Shown piece by piece: positions 30,481 through 42,481 of a stretch of 64,000 nt of DNA. The notes under the pieces are model-generated. The model was not told the origin of the DNA and did not search any database. It saw only the letters and a program-made list of their open reading frames with translations. The DNA is from Reticulitermes speratus (Eukaryota; Arthropoda; Insecta; Blattodea; Rhinotermitidae), in contig JAJKFL010000002.1 in the NCBI GenBank assembly GCA_021186555.1, positions 1,992,501 to 2,056,500 of the forward strand, written 5' to 3'. The first letter of the stretch is position 1. The number at the start of each line of letters is the position of its first letter. Made by a program: the position numbers and the translations under genes.

Positions 30481-31440
30481 CAGTTAATTATAACACAACG
30501 AGATGAATTCCATCAAAATAAGTTACTTTCACTTACGGGTACCGAACCCGGTGCTCCATAAATAAAAAGAACGGAAGTTAAACTGCTACACTAAAATCTT
30601 CAGTTTTAATATTATTTCAGTAAAATACTTTATACAGGGTCCTTATTTAATCTGACAACCATTTTTGTCACTTCCCGCCGCTACTCCGCATCGCTTGTGG
30701 GCATTCGACTGAGTGGGCCACGTTAATACGATAAATGAGCCGACAGGAAGTGGAAACTTCTAGTTTTATGATAAAACAATGACCCCATACAGTCGTCTAT
30801 ACAAGATCTCCTTAACTTAAATTCAAATACCGGTACAGTGTTTAAAGCCTCGTTTCATATCAATCTTACCGCTTTTGTTGGTGTTTACACGAAAACTGCC
30901 GAATATACCGGCATGTACCGCACCATATACTAAATGCAAATTTCGTGTCTTGCAAGTCAGGCTGTTAATAAATTTGTAACACGTGTAAGGTCCACGTGTA
31001 ATTTGGAGAGGGAAATGTTCTTACAAAGACAGTTCAAGGAAGCTTGCCTTCCGTAAACGAGAGGTCGAAACGCAATTGCAGGTTCCAAATCACAGCCCTG
31101 TAATAAGACACGTGCGTGTCATTCGGCTACGCCACGCCAACTCAGTGCGTGTCATTCGGCTACGCCACGCCAACTCAATATCGGACTGCACGACAGAGAT
31201 AAACTTCTTCACAAATAAAGCAACTTTCTCGTTAATAGATTCAGCAGAAGGCCGGACGTGATTGTGTGGGCCTTGTATGATCGAAACAGACTGTATTAAG
31301 TTAAGAATCTACGGTACAGTCTCCTTAGCTTATTTAAAGACTGCCTCAGCTACAGACATTGTAGCATTGCTGCAGGCAGTGCGTAATTACCACGCCACTG
31401 ACGACGTTTAACCTCGCCACAGCGGTGTTGTTAAGAATCC
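30481..31440. other. gene-free spacer
   Basis: Nothing coding. A 31-bp direct duplication of gtgtcattcggctacgccac occurs at 31108 and 31145. The stretch from 30634 begins tatacagggtccttatttaa, like a transposon terminus, without a visible partner. Confidence 0.4.
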
Positions 31441-31444
31441 GTGT

Positions 31445-31700
31445 TTTTTAAGTGAGTTGTTACATAGACCAATTCTTAAGTTACGTCATAACAGTGAGTA
31501 TATCACTGTTATGACGTAACTTAAGAATTGGTCTATGTAACAACTCACTTAAAAAAAACCCTGATGATGGCAATATAATTGCCGAAATACGTATTGGGGC
31601 ACTCTTTTAATAAAGAAAACAGTGACAAAACTGTCTTGGTGCATTTGTTGGTAGAAATAATCAATTGTACAAAGATGCACGGTGAATATGAAGTGAAGGA
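31445..31700. mobile_element. palindromic hammerhead-bearing element E-6
   Basis: Inner arms 31449-31497 and 31500-31555 are near-perfect inverse copies (cataacagtgagtatatcac at the centre). Only the right arm continues into a hammerhead-like motif and the terminal hairpin gtgcat (31639) ... atgcac (31675-31680), ggtgaa. The left outer arm is lost. The single arm at 62305-62500 is a diverged member. Confidence 0.75.
31559..31600 (+). ncRNA. hammerhead-ribozyme-like motif, E-6
   Basis: Core CTGATGA (31561-31567), extra T, stem II GGCAAT-ata-ATTGCC, GAAA, palindromic stem III ATACGTAT, then T at the cleavage position. Stem I keeps CC/GG only. Stem III differs from the other families yet remains self-complementary. 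Confidence 0.65.
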
Positions 31701-32257
31701 GTTTGCGTATTAGGACCGTAATGTCACTGGTTTTTGTGTTGCTTTTAACAGTACTGCTGTATTTACGGTCGACTGTCCAACATGACGTTGGTCAAGTAAC
31801 TTACATGCTTTCTGATTGAGGAAGAAGTAATAAGTGCTCTAATCAATTTTCACGGACTAACAGCTTGATGATAAAAAGAAGATAAGATGATGATAGTGGT
31901 GGTGATATAAACGTTCGACTTCACGTTAATTAGAAGGCTAACAATGATCAATAGCCATCTCTTGGTATCAATTTCTTCTATCATAAGCACTTTAAATCAC
32001 ATTAGAGAATGTGGAACAAATTACAGTGCAGAAGGCCTTCTACTTGAGGCTGTAATTGACTGTGAGGATTAGACAGAATATATTAGTCAAGTTATTATAT
32101 ATTCTGAAAGCCGATGCTATTAAATTGTCTCTCGGCATGTCACATTTGCTATGCATTGAACGCATTAACTGACCATCGCCAATACAGAACACAGACTGAC
32201 GAACTGGCATTAACCCTTTAAAGACTAAGGTTAACTTTATTTCTGTTTAAACATTCA
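31701..32257. other. gene-free spacer
   Basis: Nothing recognised. Confidence 0.35.
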
Positions 32258-33170
32258 GCTCGTACCGCGCAGTAAACACACTCCGTCTCAGTTATACAAA
32301 CCAGTCAGTTAATGCTGTACAGTGAAATAATCGCTGTTTGTTCTGAGATCCACACAAAACACATAAATACAGTCCGTACCGCGCAGTAAACACACTCCGT
32401 CTCAGTTATACAAACCAGTCAGTTAATGTTGTACAGTGAAATAATCGCTGTTTGTTCTGAGATCCACACAAAACACATAAATACAGTCCGTACCGCGCAG
32501 TAAACACACTCCGTCTCAGTTATACAAACCAGTCAGTTAATGCTGTACAGTGAAATAATCGCTGTTTGTTCTGAGATCCACACAAAACACAAAATACAGT
32601 CCGTACCGCGCAGTAAACACACTCCGTCTCAGTTATACAAACCAGTCAGTTAATGTTGTACAGTGAAATAATCGCTGTTTGTTCTGAGATCCACACAAAA
32701 CACATAAATACAGTCCGTACCGCGCAGTAAACACACTCCGTCTCAGTTATACAAACCAGTCAGTTAATGCTGTACAGTGAAATAATCGCTGTTTGTTCTG
32801 AGATCCACACAAAACACATAAAACAGTCCGTACCGCGCAGTAAACACACTCCGTCTCAGTTATACAAACCAGTCAGTCAATGCTGTACAGTGAAATAATC
32901 GCTGTTTGTTCTGAGATCCACACAAAACACATAAATACAGTCCGTACCGCGCAGTAAACACACTCCGTCTCAGTTATACAAACCAGTCAGTTAATGCTGT
33001 ACAGTGAAATAATCGCTGTTTGTTCTGAGATCCACACAAAACACATAAATAAAGTCCGTACCGCGCAGTAAACACACTCCGTCTCAGTTATACAAACCAG
33101 TCAGTTAATGTTGTACAGTGAAATAATCGCTGTTTGTTCTGAGATCCACACAAAACACATAAATACACTG
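32258..33170. repeat. 114-bp tandem repeat, 8 copies
   Basis: Unit begins cagtccgtaccgcgcagtaa and ends cacacaaaacacataaata. Copies start near 32258, 32372, 32486, 32599, 32712, 32825, 32938 and 33051. They differ by only a few substitutions (atgctg/atgttg alternating) and 1-4 base deletions, so the array is young. No protein frame. Confidence 0.95.
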
Positions 33171-33740
33171 TGTGGGCAGAACGTAGAATTGTTGAATGTT
33201 AAACGTGGCGGTACATATAGTAACCACTGGGCTTTAAACGGTTAACTACACCACGCGAAAGAACATCGCATTATCGACTCCTGTCAAGAACACAGAATTA
33301 CAAGAAATAATGAGAGCTATGAGTAAAAATTTCAAGTTACAGAGACAGTGTCAATTTAATTTCGCCAGCAACAATAAAACGCACTCAGGTCCTCATGTAA
33401 AGTGCCCAATATTTTTTGTCAGATTTTAAACAAATCCGAATTTTCTCGACAGAATTTCCAAGACGTCCTCAATATTAAATTTCATAGAAATCCGTCCAGC
33501 TGGAGACGCGCTGATACATGCGGACTGACATGACGAAGATTAATGGTGCTTTTCACGACTACGCGAACGCGCCTTAAGTATTAGAGCAATTTATGAGTTT
33601 ACACTCAGTAACGCAGCCGTTGAAGTGTGTTCGGCGTACAGCAACAAGTACTCACACGTGTGATTTCAGGCTTCCGCCGCGGTATAACGAGATCTTCCCT
33701 CTTCTAGGATTTTTCGCAGCGTGGATTGATATCTACGTAC
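33171..33740. other. gene-free spacer
   Basis: No exon or repeat recognised except the edge of the next foldback. Confidence 0.35.
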
Positions 33741-33741
33741 A

Positions 33742-33823
33742 TTTCGGGACAATCTATCGGTCCCATGTTCAAGGAGTTCTTGGACTGATTGACCCTTGAA
33801 AATGGGACCGATAGGCTGTCCCG
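33742..33823. repeat. foldback with degenerate hammerhead-like module
   Basis: Inverse arms cgggacaatctatcggtccc and gggaccgataggctgtcccg around a short loop. On the plus strand the order is cccttgaaaat, GGGAC...GTCCC, GAAACGTC. This is similar in layout to the hammerhead palindromes, but the CTGANGA box reads CTTGAAAA. The related foldback at 44690-44835 has CTTGAAGA. Confidence 0.5.
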
Positions 33824-33945
33824 AAACGTCGGCAACTACTAATCCACCCTGCTTAACATCCCAGAAGAGTAAAGATCTAAAGTACTGATATATCTCTATT
33901 TAATTATCTTCTTCTTCTCCTTCGCTTCATGGATTAAACATTAAT

Positions 33946-34325
33946 GCCTGTTCCGCACTTATATCAGCCCTCAAGTTCACTCCATCTACGATGGGGACGA
34001 CCTACAGTTCGTCTTCCTCGTGGATTGTATTCTCGTATTTGTTTAGTTAATCTTTCGTTATTCGTTCTATCTATGTGTTGTCGCCAATCTGTTCTTTTTT
34101 GTTTTATCTTATCATTAATTGCATATATTCCCAATTCTTTCCTTACGTCTTCATTCCTGACTCGATCTAGTTTCGTAATTCCTTTCACGCGGTGTAAGAA
34201 TTTCATTTCAGTGGCTTGCATTCTGCTACTGTCTTTCTCAGAGGCACCCAGGATTCACGTTCATACGTTAAAACAGGTGTGGCCAGTCTTATAAAATTTC
34301 AACCCAGTGACTTTCCTAGTTTAAT
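33946..34325 (-). mobile_element. LINE C-terminal fragment (family V)
   Basis: Minus strand encodes MQATEMKFLHRVKGITKLDR, VRNEDVRKELGIYAINDKIK and RRTVGRPHRRWSELE, the tail of an RTE/CR1-type reverse transcriptase. Preceded by decayed coding sequence up to about 34325. 5'-truncated. Confidence 0.8.
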
Positions 34326-34429
34326 TTTTAAGTGTTCTATGTATCGTCCCACAAATATATTGGAATTTATGATTTAATTTAATTAATTTAATTACGCCAT
34401 ATCAATTGTGGTTTCACACTACAGAATAA

Positions 34430-34800
34430 AGGTAAAGTGAAGATACTGGTGCCCTGTACTTACCGCAAACATGCCAGGAATGATTGGCGACTGCCAGCGT
34501 TTCTTATCCCTCAACTCAAAGTGGAGGCAGGTGGTTAGCGCCACATTCCTCCCCCCAGTAACCGATAAACAGGGCACAGGAAGGACCCCAGTGCCGGTCT
34601 GGACAAAATGTTTAAGACACAAAATTTTCCACCCACGAGAAATCAAACACAACTTGGTCACGTTACCAAGTTTGTCAGTCCGACTCAAAAACTACTGAAT
34701 GAAAGCATGTCCATAAATGGCAGGGATCTGAAAGCAATCTGGACTACTGCGAGGTACCAGCCATGGGTCTCCTGGAAGGTCTCGGGAGAACTGCAATAAA
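34430..34800. other. possible old SINE-like repeat
   Basis: Contains phrases similar to SINE F (gtggttagcgccacattcct, acccacgagaaatcaaacac) but no intact A or B box. Weakly supported. Confidence 0.3.
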
Positions 34801-35030
34801 AAGCTAGGTTAGGGTACTCAGTCTGCAGACTGGGATATCAACCCAAACTTCCCGACAAGAAGGAGCATTAAAACACAACTTTAGGATACAGCCCACTCTA
34901 CCTGCATAACTGACATGTCAGCTTAAGAAGAGAGAACGAAGTCAGGCAGTAATACATCTGTTGTACGTGCAAGGTTACACAGCCCATGGCACTCCGTGGA
35001 CACTGGCCCTGGTTACAAACACAACAGCAA

Positions 35031-35822
35031 CAAGCTGGGAAAACATTAGCCTTACCTACAAGCTGGGAAAACATCAGCCTTACCTACAAGCTGGCATGCC
35101 TACAAAGCGGGAAACATTAGCCTTACCTACAAGCTGGGAAAACAATTAGCCTTACCTACAAGCTGGGAAAACATTAGCCTTACCTACAAGCTGGGAAAAC
35201 ATTAGCCTTACCTACAAGCTGGGAAAACATTAGCCTTACCTACAAGCTGGGAAAACATCAGCCTTACCTACAAGCTGGAAAACATTAGCCTTACCTACAA
35301 GCTGGGAAAACATTAGCCTTACCTACAAGCTGGGAAAACATTAGCCTTACCTACAAGCTGGGAAAACATTAGCCTTACCTACAAGCTGGGAAAACATTAG
35401 CCTTACCTACAAGCTGGGAAAACATAGCCTTACCTACAAGCTGGGAAAACATTAGCCTTACCTACAAGCTGGGAAAACATTAGCCTTACCTACAAGCTGG
35501 GAAAACATTAGCCTTACCTACAAGCTGGGAAAACATTAGCCTTACCTACAAGCTGGGAAAACATTAGCCTTACCTACAAGCTGGAAAACATTAGCCTTAC
35601 CTACAAGCTGGGAAAACATTAGCCTTACCTACAAGCTGGGAAAACATTAGCCTTACCTACAAGCTGGGAAAACATTAGCCTTACCTACAAGCTGGGAAAA
35701 CATTAGCCTTACTACAAGCTGGGAAAACATTAGCCTTACCTACAAGCTGGGAAAACATTAGCCTTACCTACAAGCTGGGAAAACATCAGCCTTACCTACA
35801 AGCTGGGAAAACATCAGCCTTA
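35031..35822. repeat. 28-bp minisatellite, about 28 copies
   Basis: Unit aagctgggaaaacattagcc + ttacctac. Very homogeneous, with scattered single-base deletions and a catcagcc variant at both edges. Confidence 0.95.
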
Positions 35823-36124
35823 GTACAAAGGATAAAAGGAAGAACATTAGTTACTACAAAAAAAACCAAATCACCTTAAATAAAACACTCAGTCATGACC
35901 TACCATTCTGCCAAAACATCGCTTATGTACAAAGGATAAAAACTCATAAAAAAAACATAACCCAATAACTTTCACATACAATATACTCAGTTCATGTTAA
36001 CCATGTCCCAAAAATTTTTATAGAAGCAAATTACATAATAAAAAAACACTAATTACTCCAAAACTCTCAACTACGATTTATCCATAGGTCAAAATGTTTT
36101 TTGGCCATAGCAAAGATTTACTGA
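35823..36124. other. spacer between two arrays
   Basis: A/T-rich; nothing recognised. Confidence 0.35.
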
Positions 36125-36880
36125 CTAGCAACAAAAGTACCGGACAAAATGTATCAGGTCATTTAAACGCCAAATTCCCGTAAGGATCACCTGGGTCGAC
36201 AGGATCACAATGAGACGCTTCTGGGGGACTGACTAGGGGCAATCAAAGTACTTGGACAAAAACATGTATCAGTGTCATTTTGTCCACCACAAATCCCGTA
36301 AGGATCGCCTGGGATCGAACACAGGCTCCACAATGAGACTTACATGGGGGACTGACTAGGGGCAATCAAAGTACTTGGACAAAAACATGTAACAGTGTCA
36401 TTTTGTCCACCACAAATCCCGTAAGGATCGGCCTGGGATCGAACACAGGCTCCACAATGAGACTTACATGGGGACTGACTAGGGGCAATAGTACTTGGAC
36501 AAAAACATGTACAGTGTCATTTTGTCCACCACAAATCCCGTAAGGATCGGCCTGGGATCGAACACAGGCTCCACAATGAGACTTACATGGGGGACTGACT
36601 AGGGGGCAATCAAGTACTTGGACAAAAACATGATGTCATTTTGTCCACCACAATCCCGTAAGGATCGGCCTGGGATCGAACACAGGCTCCACAATGAGAC
36701 TTACATGGGGGACTGACTGGGGGCAATCAAGTACTTGGACAAAAACATGCAACAGTGTCATTTTGTCCACCACAAATCCCGTAAGAATCGCCTGGGATCG
36801 AACACAGGCTCCACAATGAGACTTACATGGGGGACTAACTGGGGGCAAAGTGCTTGGACAAAAACATGTAACAGTGGTCT
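36125..36880. repeat. about 121-bp satellite, six to seven copies, SINE D-derived
   Basis: Units run from tacttggacaaaaacatg (36249, 36372, 36492, 36614, 36732, about 36850) with a diverged first unit near 36125. The segment tttgtccaccacaaatccc followed by tgggatcgaacacagg corresponds to the reverse complement of SINE D (gggatttgtggtggacaaa and its B box ggtttcgatccc). The satellite therefore appears to have grown from a SINE D insertion. Confidence 0.88.
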
Positions 36881-38758
36881 GCCCCAACACAACACCATAT
36901 CAAAAAACATACAAAATACAAGAAGTAGATCTTGTAAGATCAGTGATCTAGTATTACAAAGTTATTTTTTGTACAATGGGCAATTTAAGAGAAAACTTAA
37001 ATTAAACCCGAACTTCATGTAAAGCAAAATTATACTGAACCAAAAGCAACCACAATTACATATGTGTGACCAGGGTAGATCTCCCCTTACCCAAATTCCA
37101 TCAAAATGTATTCAGTACTTCTGCAGATGAAACACAGACACACAGAACATCCCTATCATACACACATTTTATCCATTTTGTGCAATGACTGCATAAAAAT
37201 GGCTTATCAATTTCCTTTTTGCTCCATCACATTCAGGTATTATCTTATCCACGGTTCTAATGTTCTCTGTTCTTAGATATGTAAAGCATGATGTAACTAA
37301 CAAAATCCTCATTAATATGCAAGTTACACCTTTATTCAATACAAATTCAAGAACTGTGGACTATAATAATGAAATGCAATACAATAATTCAACAGAAGAC
37401 CCAAACCAAACAAACAAATATTTCAGAGTAAAAAATATACATTAAATCAGACTTCAGCACTGTAATGCACCGACTGAACTCAAAACATGTTACGTTATGC
37501 GAAACAAAGACAGGACAAAGCTCCCGTAAGTTTAAATCCACCGACATACATCGTGAAGAAATTCACTAACCAAACGAAACACTCGGTGCCTGTCTTAAGA
37601 GATCGTTATGCTGGTAAGCGTTCCGTTACAATGGATTTTGCATACAATTTATATCTCACCAGCTACTACATGTCTAATAGCACATAGTTTAATCAGTTTT
37701 TGTCTTGCATACAAATACATTCTGAAGTAAAACACCAAACAGAAATTTAAGGAACTTAAAACTAGCAGTGAAACGTAACATTAAAGCAAGACAATTATGA
37801 TATTAAGTCAATGCTCCGGCTATCCTATACTCAGTCCATTTTATTTTTAAAAATAAGGCCTTTGTCTTCAAAATGATCTAGAGTATGTTGTTCCCATTAT
37901 AAAGTTATTTGCATACATTTCTGTTACATGTGTTCGTTACTGTCACTACACCAAGCTATCCGCCGACCGCGTTAGGATTCTCAAAACCTACTGTATTATG
38001 GCTCAAAAAAAAAAAAAATTATTCCACTCCTCAACCTCGGTACTCAAAAGAACAACAACGGTACGTACGGAAACTCATACATTTGGAAAGCCAAATAACT
38101 TCTCTTTGTGCCTGATTAAGAAGTTTAAAAATTAATTTCAATTCGCACATACGCGTGTTTGATACATCACTTCAGTACGTTGCAGAACCTGTAATATTTC
38201 ACAAACAGTAGGGTGTCTGAATGGAGAATCCAGTCCGGCCTGAAGGACGATTCTAACTCCGACTAGTTCAAAATCTTGGCAGTATTAACAACGTTCACCC
38301 CTCCTCATCCCCTGCCAAAGGAATATCAACAGTACCATACACAGACAGACATAAACCGATGCCTGCGGAAAGATGCAGCTGTAAACCACAACCTACACTG
38401 CAAACCAAAGCTTCTTATGACCCACTTCCTATTTACATGGTATATATTATTTGACTAACAATCACAGTGCTCTTCAACACCTTACATAGTATCTAACATG
38501 TAACATTAGTCATACACATTAAACATTTTTTTCTGATACTTTAATCAATTCAAACAACCCTAAAACTTTACTGGAAACTACAGTCTACTAAAGGACAGAC
38601 TTTAAAGGAATCTCACCAACTGATATGGCTATATGTATGTATATTTATATAAGACAAAATCTCAAGTGGGTGTTGCAAAGCTCGACAACTATGGTAGTAA
38701 TTTAGGTTTCACAGTTGACAAGCGTCTGAGTCTTGATCCCTCCCTATATAAAAAGAAT
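36881..38758. other. intergenic and presumed 3' UTR of the PCMTD gene
   Basis: No exon or repeat family recognised. On the minus strand the PCMTD stop codon is at 38759-38761. A tttatt on the plus strand (possible AATAAA on the minus strand) occurs near 37840, giving one candidate cleavage site, but other A/T-rich sites are equally possible. Confidence 0.4.
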
Positions 38759-39843
38759 TTAAAACTCTCGATACAAGTTGATATACGCCTTTAGACTTGG
38801 TGGGAGTGGTAAAGCCTGAATTTTGTTTCTCATGTACGTTGTATAGGACTCTGTTTCGATGACGGGCATATCATGGACCTCCATATTATTACTGGTGGCA
38901 CTGTCCTGAGGAATCTCTTCTTCGGACTTGTCATCACTTTCCTCATCGGCCGCAAATGCAAGTCTTTTCCAGATCACTGCCTGTCTGGCCACATTTCTGG
39001 CCCTGGCCCGGCGTTCAGCGAATGGCTTGCGAGCCGTGTCGGCTGAGGACAGAGGATATTCTTCAAGCTGAGAAGGTGTATTCTCACCACCATTTTGTGA
39101 CCTATGACTCCTTTTCCCTGCAATGGGAAGTGGGTCTGAGAAGTCTGAATCAGAATCCACTTCCATAAATGCTCCTCCATCTTCATCTCGGTCCGAGTCG
39201 GAACTCAAACCCTTCCCATTTTCAATTTCATCACCGATGCCGCTATCAAATTTCTCTCGTTTTGGGATCTTCTTCCTTTGCTCTGCTATGGCCGTACTGC
39301 TTACACAAGCATCTTCTTGCAGTACCTCTGGAGTAGCTACTTTATCAGCAGGAGCCGGTTCAACTTCCCTGGACTTAGCAGTGCTACTCGACAATTCCTG
39401 ATCACGAGATGCCTCGACAGTAACTTCCATCCCTTCGCCTTCCCTTTGTTGAGCATCGCTATTGTTACCATTACCTTGCTGCTCCTGATGTTGCTGCACC
39501 CTGACTGAGCGCCTATGACCAGCCAGACTCCGTGCCAGTTCAATGACCGCAGTGATATGGCCAGCATGCGGGCGCTGTACATCGTAGATGACGCTAGCTC
39601 TCCCGAGATCCCGGTCTCCTCCTTCCTCCTCGTCTGTAGCTCCTGTACCAAAATCGTCATTATCTGACTCTTCAAAAATAGGAATAACCAATCGACGTGA
39701 AGATCTCTTCTTAACACTCTTCTTCTTTGGATGTCTTCGTCGCTTGGTTTTAAGTTCAGGATGTTCCAACTCCACATTATGACGTAATATAATGCGAATT
39801 GATGATCTACAGGCATCCTGTAGTGACAGTGGTTCACTTTCAG
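38759..39843 (-). CDS. Pcmtd: PCMTD-type protein, exon 5 (C-terminal)
   Basis: Acceptor gttgttttgcag at 39844; the first two bases CT complete the codon begun in exon 4 (Pro). It reads ESEPLSLQDACRSSIRIILR, then a basic stretch KTKRRRHPKKKSVKKRSSRR (nuclear-signal-like). A long low-complexity region follows (DEEEGGDRD, EQQGNGNNSDAQQREGEG, SSDSDRDEDGG). It ends TYMRNKIQALPLPPSLKAYI and a stop at 38759. The basic and acidic linker is the part that makes this protein longer than vertebrate homologues. Antisense frames over it are shadows. Confidence 0.93.
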
Positions 39844-40038
39844 CTGCAAAACAACCATGTAATAGATTATCTAGACTGAAAATTAAATTATATATGAATT
39901 ACAGCACATGTTCAATAACATGTTCAACATGTTCAATGTTAATCAAGTGTACACAAGTTGAAATACAGGAACTACAACATGATGCACAATAACACGCTAT
40001 ACCTTGCTGAGACAGAAACTAGGGCATGAGGTACTTAC

Positions 40039-40192
40039 GCAACTTTATCTGATCTTTCGCGTCTGTTCTTTCAGGTAACAGCAAAGTGGCAAAGGAAACA
40101 GGCAATACGGACTTTACATCCCAAGTGGTTTCTGAGGTTCGAACAATCTGGAGTAGTTGATCATTTAGTGGCATAACAAGGACACCTCCTAC
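40039..40192 (-). CDS. Pcmtd: PCMTD-type protein, exon 4
   Basis: Acceptor gttttgatacag, donor gtaagt (40038-40033), 154 nt. It reads VGGVLVMPLNDQLLQIVRTS then ETTWDVKSVLPVSFATLLLP, closely matching the GGILVMPIEDQL...TW block of PCMTD proteins. Starts in phase 0, ends in phase 1. Confidence 0.93.
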
Positions 40193-40489
40193 CTGTATCA
40201 AAACAAATTTCAAGTTATGGGGATGTGACAAAGATATCTTGCTGCTGAAAACAAATCTGAGGGCTGTATTCCTATGCTAGAATATACATATACAACATCA
40301 ACATCAATTAGCATGACAGGGACTATAAAAAATAATGGTCACTTATGATCTCAGAATATTATATTTATCACAATTATGTTAAATGGTGGAAAATATACTG
40401 TTAATCCAATTTCCTGAACAAAACAGTGTGTCTCTCTTGACAATAACTGTGTTAATAACAAGTAATGTTCAGGTAACGATGTCCCTGTG

Positions 40490-40760
40490 CCTGCCATGAA
40501 GGCAACAGAGGAAGGAGAAGTACAGCTCCACTCATTCTTAACCTCACCACCACTAGATGGAGCTTGGCATTAGAGCTCCACAAACTGGCCGCTTTACACC
40601 TGGGGAAAGAGCCCCTGGTACCTGGGTAGGTCTCAGAGCTGGTCCGAACATTTTTTAAAGAGAAAAAATGTCTTGCCGTTCCCAGAAATTAAACCCCCAG
40701 ACCATCCAGCCTGTAGCCTGGTCACTATACTGACCACACTATCATGCCTGTACCCTGGTA
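40490..40760 (-). mobile_element. SINE family F in PCMTD intron
   Basis: Reversed copy: body (aggaagaggagaagtac-like, ccactcattcttaacctc, ctagatggagcttggc), then a decayed B box and an A-box-like region near the right end (gtggtcagtatagtgaccag on the minus strand). Confidence 0.7.
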
Positions 40761-40867
40761 CACTGACACGTCATGCTGCAGTTGAAACTAGTTGAACTCA
40801 AGAAAGCTAAGATATGGAATTAAGGATGATCAAAACAGGCTACAGAAGTTTAGTACACTGTGTCAGT

Positions 40868-41405
40868 TACATGGTCAGTTACAACTGTGTCAGTTACAAC
40901 TGGTCAGTTACAACTGGTCAGTTACAACTGGTCAGTTACAACTGGTCAGTTACAACTGTGTCAGTTACAACTGGTCAGTTACAACTGTGTCAGTTACAAT
41001 GGTCAGTTACAACTGTGTCAGTTACAACTGTGTCAGTTACAACTGGTCAGTTACAACTGTGTCAGTTACAACTGTGTCAGTTACAACTGGTCAGTTACAA
41101 CTGTGTCAGTTACAACTGTGTCAGTTACAACTGTGTCAGTTACAACTGTGTCAGTTACAACTGGTCAGTTACAACTGGTCAGTTACAACTGTGTCAGTTA
41201 CAACTGTGTCAGTTACAACTGTGTCAGTTACAACTAGTCAGTTACAACTGTGTCAGTTACAACTGGTCAGTTACAACTGTGTCAGTTACAACTGTGTCAG
41301 TTACAACTGTGTCAGTTACAACTGTGTCAGTTACAACTGTGTCAGTTACAACTGTGTCAGCCCTACATTCTGCCTGGCAAGACTGATGGAACACATTTGT
41401 CAGTT
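40868..41405. repeat. 14-15 bp minisatellite (gtcagttacaactg)n
   Basis: Units alternate gtcagttacaactg and tgtcagttacaactg (14 and 15 bp), about 37 copies. This produces three Gln/Leu, Val/Ser/Tyr or Ser/Val/Thr-rich spurious frames. It lies in the third PCMTD intron, ending 10 bp before a MITE. Confidence 0.95.
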
Positions 41406-41524
41406 ACAACCAATACAGTAAAACCCCGATTTAATGTTCCCGCATTTAGTGAAATCCCGGATTTAGTGATGATTTTTTCATGTCCCGACAATAGCTCCAT
41501 ATAAACAAATAAACCTCCTTTTAA

Positions 41525-42002
41525 CACTTTCACTGCCAAAGTCAACCATCGTCGATTTAATTATTTACGTTTTAATTTGCAGTGTTGACTTCAGTCGATC
41601 TAAAATTTACTAGCTCTTTTGCCTTAAATAGGCCACGCACACAATAAGTTCTTTCAGGAAACATATTTTATACCTTTATTAATCCCTAGCTGACAACCGG
41701 AAAAAATATCTGCCTTTTATATACAGTAGAACCCTGTTAAGAAGTCTTTCAAGGGACCAAAGGATTAGGGACTTCTTAAGCAAGAAGAGAAACTTATTAA
41801 AAGCAATAGGATTTCGGGACTTAAAAATCAGACTTCTTACAGGGAAAACTTTATGTGGGGACTTCTTATCCGGGTTCTACTGTATAATTTTATATATTAT
41901 TATATTTTATAATTTATAAGACGACACATTAGTTGTTTAACATTCAATAAATCCCTGGCAATTTAACACCCACCGGGATTTAAATACCCGGCAGTAAAAG
42001 TG
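41525..42002. mobile_element. TTAA-flanked element nested in the MITE
   Basis: Ends cactttcactgcc / ggcagtaaaagtg, flanked by TTAA at 41521-41524 and 42003-42006. The uninterrupted relative at 63857-64000 reads the corresponding empty site with a single TTAA (reverse strand ccatttaatgaaaacc), proving insertion with TTAA duplication, as in piggyBac-like elements. No transposase inside. Confidence 0.88.
41724..41882. mobile_element. 159-bp MITE with CAGTAGAACCC ends, third nesting level
   Basis: Inverted ends cagtagaaccctgttaagaa and acttcttatccgggttctac+tg, flanked by TA (41722-41723, 41883-41884). It lies inside the TTAA element. Confidence 0.88.
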
Positions 42003-42074
42003 TTAATGAAAACCTCCATTTAGTGAAATATATTCTAATCCCCCACCAATTCATTAAATTGGGGTTTTACTGTA

Positions 42075-42479
42075 CACGTTGTCACATTAATAGGTGGTGG
42101 CAGCGATGATGACTGGAAATTATGACCTCAGGCTATTGTAGGCTCCAAACCACTGTGGGAGACATATGCACAAAATGTTAGGTTTGTCACACGTGAGGAA
42201 TCGGAAGACACAGATAAAGAATATATGCTGTATAGAACTGATTTTGAATTAGAACACTTCTGTCACATGGGGCCAGTCACTTCTCCTAAGGCCACTAGAC
42301 TCAATGTGGTCAGACATAGAAGTATTTTTCACTGAATTGTTTCGACAAAATTCCAGGCATAACACGCACAGGACGTCATTCAAGATTATATTTAGTCAAC
42401 AACGAAACTAGATTCCACTTGGTCTTCATGAAAATAGCTGACTGATTTCCTTCTTTTATCCAAAATTTAAAAATGCAAT
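42075..42479. other. PCMTD intron sequence
   Basis: No exon or repeat family recognised. Confidence 0.35.
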
Positions 42480-42481
42480 TA

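Larger units (their letters stand above)
41416..42072. mobile_element. MITE with CAGTAAAACCCC ends, flanked by TA
   Basis: Inverted ends cagtaaaaccccgatttaat and its inverse attaaattggggttttactg, with TA on both sides (41414-41415, 42073-42074). TA and CAGT suggest a pogo/Tigger-like relation (inference). It is split by a TTAA element. An uninterrupted relative runs off the window end at 63857. Confidence 0.88.

Noticed and set aside
39337..39858. A 173-residue minus-strand frame overlapping PCMTD exon 5
   Set aside because: It is another frame of the same exon; the phased frame ends in the conserved LPLPPSLKAY tail.
40792..41504. Frames of 125-209 residues over the gtcagttacaactg array
   Set aside because: Read-through of the minisatellite in a PCMTD intron.
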